A stretch of DNA of 19,871 nucleotides from Chrysomallon squamiferum (taxonomy: Eukaryota; Mollusca; Gastropoda; Neomphalida; Peltospiridae), in contig CM022672.1 of assembly GCA_012295275.1 (NCBI GenBank), positions 31,829,894-31,849,764 of the forward strand, written 5' to 3'. How positions within the stretch are numbered: position 1 is the first letter of the stretch; every line of letters starts with the position of its first letter. This document shows positions 16,780 to 19,871 of this stretch, one piece after another. The notes beneath the pieces were generated by a model that saw only the letters and a program-made list of their open reading frames with translations, was not told the DNA's origin and ran no database searches. The position numbers were made by a program, and so were the translations under genes.

Positions 16780-17036
16780 TTGGAGAGTGTGATAAGGACG
16801 CTTCCTCTCTTTACTGTTACAGTCCCTGACTGGCGAAGGTTGGAGAGTGTGACCAGAACACTTCCTCTCTTTACTGTCTGGTGAAGGTCGGAGAGTGTGA
16901 ACAGAACACTTCCTCTCTTTACTGTAACAGTCGCGCTGTCTGGTGAAGGTCGGAGAGTGTGAACAGGACACTTCCTCTCTTTAATGTCACAGTCACACTG
17001 TCTGGCGAAGGTCGGAGAGTGTGAACAGGACACTTA
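16780..17036 (+). repeat. Minisatellite of 60/48/62/62 bp units, open on the minus strand
   Basis: Units begin TYGGAGAGTGTGAnCAGRAC at 16780, 16840, 16888, 16950 and 17012, with lengths 60, 48, 62 and 62 and a last unit cut at about 17036 where a T-run starts. The shared interior is CACTTCCTCTCTTTACTGT, then an ACAGTC stretch absent from the 48-bp unit, then CTGTCTGGTGAAGG. It is GC-richer than its surroundings. A 101-codon minus-strand frame (17033-16728) crosses all units with Cys, His, Ser, Thr and Pro (CSHSPTF, KERKC, VKRGS, HTL words). The unit is not a multiple of three, so successive units are read in shifted frames. It may be untranslated. Confidence 0.88.
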
Positions 17037-17047
17037 CTTTTTTTTTT

Positions 17048-18975
17048 ACTTTATTAAAATACTTTCATAAAAATATTTCCATATATTGGTTTGTTATTTT
17101 CATTGTTTTTCAGTAATATTTTATTGTTACATCGTAGCATATTTCTTATACACAAAGAATTATAAATGTTAGTTTCATTTAATTTTTAAACTTCCGTTTT
17201 TTTTGCTTTTCTTTTGCTGTAGCTTATTTTATTTATTATTACTATTTTTTATGTAATTCTTTTAGAATCAGCATTTTGTTAGAATGCTAAATTTGTTTTA
17301 GTTCTTTAATCCAGAACTTATGTTTTAAATATGAAGAGATGTATTTATATTGCGACTGTTTATCATTAATGCACACATGAATCATTTTGTGTATTTTGTT
17401 ATGTTCTTCTTAAATTTAATTTATTTATCGACTGTTCAACAAACACATACTTTGTAAACATAATTTATATGGCTGCTACTGTTCATTTTATATATACTGT
17501 TGTATTTAACTAAATTTTATACGTGTTTGTTTTACTTTATTTAGTTTATAAGAGTTCTAAGTTTTAAACAATATTTTTATTTGAAAACGTTTGAAATGTT
17601 AAAGAAGGTGATCATAGTCCATGACAAGAAACTTCCTATGTAGAATCTAAATAAACATAGCAATGTTGATAGAAGAATTACCTGAAAATGTTTTAGTTTA
17701 AAAAAAAGTTATTACAGCAAATTTGTTTGGATATTTATTTAAAATGTAGGAAAAGATAAATAATTTAAAATTCTGAAATATCTTAATTTTTTAATTTAAT
17801 TTATCATATGTCAGGGGTTTTTGTTTAATGTATCGCAAATTGCAATATATATTCAACAAAGAAACATGCAAGAAACTTCCTTTAGAAAGTTTTTAAGATT
17901 TAATTCACTGGGGGAGGGTGCACTGTAAAAGGCAATGTAAATCTGGTATCTGCCAATTTACAGATTGTTTTAACCAGCGAGCTTTCCTGAGATTAGTAGA
18001 GCAATTTCTTCCATTTGACATAGTAACTAAAAGTAATCATTGGTTAAGACATTCTTAAGATTTATGTGTATCACCCCATTTTTATAAGTCGAGGTTTCAG
18101 CAGAAAAATAATATAAACCCTTATGACTGATTTTATTCCAGATTTCTTCTACACATCTATATGAGATAGATTTGTACTTCTTCAGAGTATAAGAAATCAC
18201 TCCCACCCTCTGGTTATGGAAATAAAAATTCTAAGGTTCTCAGTTTCAGCTTTCTTGATATAAAAGTTGAATGTCTATACACAGCTGTGATAATCAAAGT
18301 GTTTTTAATGGTTCAGTTGTTTATCTTACCTATGTTTGTAGTTCTGAGACACCAGTTACAGGAAACATACACAATATTGACATGTGATGATATATTAGTT
18401 GCAAGGGAAAAGGCTTTCTTTGTTTTGCTATGGTCACAAATAATAATTCTTTAATATAAAGATTTTTTTCTTTTCTTCACAGTTCTTAATAATGTGGAGT
18501 TTTCAATAGCTGAACTTTTCTTAGTCAATGCTGACAATTCCTCGGTTCCAGTGTTGTTATATTTAATAATATGATTATATTTCTGACTTGAAGCATAATA
18601 TCTTCTAATATCTGTCCGTGTTCAGCTGAAAGAATTTAAATTATTTAAATACCACGTCACTTTCATCTCCAGTAATAATTTTAATACACCTGGATACGAC
18701 TATAAAATCTTTCACAAACCCTAGAATACACGGACTTAAGTTGAATTTGAAATTATAGAATACTTTCACGAACATTATTTGAACACGTTGAAAATACTGA
18801 AATATCCAATCTCTTTTCTAGACTGTATGTGAGAGTAAAATCAGTACCTGTGTATTCATACTACATAGCAACTGTTTTTATTATTAGTTGGTTTCATCTG
18901 TCTCTAAAATGATCATTACAACTCAGTTTTATTATGCACCAAAATGTGATTTTCACTGAAATTCTACAAATTATA
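17048..18975. other. Anonymous AT-rich DNA, almost free of microsatellites
   Basis: The longest simple-repeat-poor stretch of the window (1.9 kb). No open frame of note, RNA gene or transposon is recognised. A small hairpin can form at 17936-17962 (TGTAAAT with ATTTACA, 13-base loop). It could be intron, 3' UTR or intergenic sequence. Confidence 0.55.
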
Positions 18976-18977
18976 TT

Positions 18978-18979
18978 AT

Positions 18980-19029
<50 letters not shown>

Positions 19030-19052
19030 ATAATAATAATAATAATAATAAT
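18978..19052. repeat. (ACT)n to (AAT)n compound microsatellite
   Basis: About 50 uninterrupted bases of ACT (18979-19029) switch directly to AAT (19027-19052), again one substitution apart. Confidence 0.95.
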
Positions 19053-19155
19053 ACTATCATTATATGTTATGTATTTACTAATTATTACAGCTTAAGTGGG
19101 CAGGTTCCTATAACTATCACAGCAATATTATTTATGAAAGAGTTTTTATAAAATA

Positions 19156-19230
19156 ATGATGATGATGATGATGATTATAATATCATGTTGCTGGTGATAA
19201 CAATGATAACAATATTGATGATGACGATTT
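19156..19230. repeat. (GAT)n and decayed GAT/AAC tract
   Basis: A clean (GAT)n at 19156-19175, then scattered GATAACAAT units to about 19230. Confidence 0.85.
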
Positions 19231-19700
19231 AAGAAAAAATAAAAAATAAAATAAAGCCTGGGTAAAACAGAAATTGAAGTCTGAGGATGTTGTCGCACAC
19301 GACGAGCTATGACATCACATTGGTGTTTTACTCATGACACGTCTGTTAAACAGGCAATGATATAACACGTTGACGTTGTTACCCTAAAGAAGATGTCTAC
19401 GATTTTGGCTATGTGGGCTCTGGCTGATGAATGATATCACGTGACTGCTTCAGAGAAATCAAAGGAAGCAGAATGTCGAACTAATAGTTTTTCGTCAACA
19501 TTTCGTTAACGATGACCAGTGCTGTCCTCTCGTGCGCACAGAACCAGTCCCATCATAATGACACTGTCTCCATCATATGACAGCACCTCCTGAGAAAAAC
19601 ACAACAACAAAAAAAAAAAAGCCTCCATTCGTTATCCTCTTCATAAGAGACTTGCCGCCTAAAACATTTCCATACCTACTTTCAAGTGCAGCTACTTTTC
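19231..19700. other. Less AT-rich anonymous block with E-box palindrome
   Basis: Noticeably higher in G+C than the rest of the right half. TCACGTGA at 19437-19444 is a palindromic E-box (bHLH-zip type site), with TTGACGTTG upstream (about 19370-19378). The only frame from an ATG near the site (19393) stops after 13 codons. An A-run sits at 19609-19620. The block could be a regulatory or non-coding exon region, but nothing confirms it. Confidence 0.35.
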
Positions 19701-19702
<2 letters not shown>

Positions 19703-19738
<36 letters not shown>

Positions 19739-19765
19739 AGTGAGTGTGTGTGCGTGTCTGCATGT
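19703..19765. repeat. (GT)n microsatellite
   Basis: An uninterrupted GT array at 19703-19735 followed by imperfect GAGT/GTGC units. The plus frame 19577-19810 crossing it is low complexity. Confidence 0.94.
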
Positions 19766-19767
19766 CT

Positions 19768-19871
19768 ATTACTAATACTACTGCCATCGCCATTACTACT
19801 ACTATTATGAGTATTACTACTACTACTACTGCTGCTACCACTACTAATTTTTCTACTATAACTACCATCAA
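19768..19871. repeat. Interrupted (ACT)n tract at the window edge
   Basis: ACT repeats with GCT, ACC and ATT substitutions, running off the end of the window. Confidence 0.85.

Overview
This is an AT-rich, repeat-saturated stretch of animal genomic DNA. I can support no complete protein-coding gene, rRNA, functional tRNA, operon or CRISPR array in it. The best guess for the source is a mollusc, probably a cephalopod such as an octopus. The reasons are the extreme density of long trinucleotide arrays (AAT, ACT, AAG, AAC) and CA/TG arrays, tRNA-derived SINE-like copies, a short hAT-type element with an 8-bp target duplication, and a scaffold gap. The assignment rests on the general character of the sequence, not on a recognised gene. 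Nearly every open frame comes from a microsatellite translated in one frame (poly-T, poly-I, poly-L, alternating H/T or C/V), or is short and has no recognisable domain.

Layout. 1-5577: anonymous AT-rich DNA with ACT, CA, AAT and AAC arrays, a 14-bp perfect palindrome (313-326) and a 10-bp inverted repeat (584-656). 5578-6290 and 9305-9965: two diverged direct copies of one segment. Each carries a TTACGTAA site and a TGACGTCA (CRE) site at identical 14-bp spacing, an ATGGCG start context about 35 bp further on, and a short exon-like stretch. In copy 1 that stretch ends at a consensus GTAAGT donor. 6290-9300: decayed ACT and GTTAGG-like repeats, an exact 200-N gap (7172-7371), a TG-rich tract with an inverted SINE-tail fragment, and an (AAT)n/(ATT)n palindrome.

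9978-12245: three tandem copies of a compound unit of roughly 600-850 bp, each running (TTA)n, an AT-rich link, an ACT-rich block, a CA/TG tract and a tRNA-like SINE segment. 12245-13020: TATG, TA, ACT and poly-T tracts. 13082-14420: a striking minisatellite of 31 monomers of about 44 bp. Its core is organised as strictly alternating A/B types, making an 88-bp higher-order repeat. 14590-14781: a short minisatellite of about 22 bp. 14783-15790: three diverged units of about 360 bp, each starting with a GGTTAG-like tract. 16114-16196: a second (AAT)n/(TTA)n palindrome. 16378-16643: a 266-bp non-autonomous hAT-like element flanked by ATCTAGAT. 16780-17036: a 60/48/62/62-bp minisatellite that is open on the minus strand. 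17048-18975: anonymous AT-rich DNA. 18978-19871: ACT, GAT and GT arrays around a less AT-rich block that holds a TCACGTGA site.

No genes can be said to work together here. The only gene-like content is the duplicated bZIP-site and exon module, which may be a promoter and first exon with a decayed duplicate, or an uncharacterised dispersed repeat.
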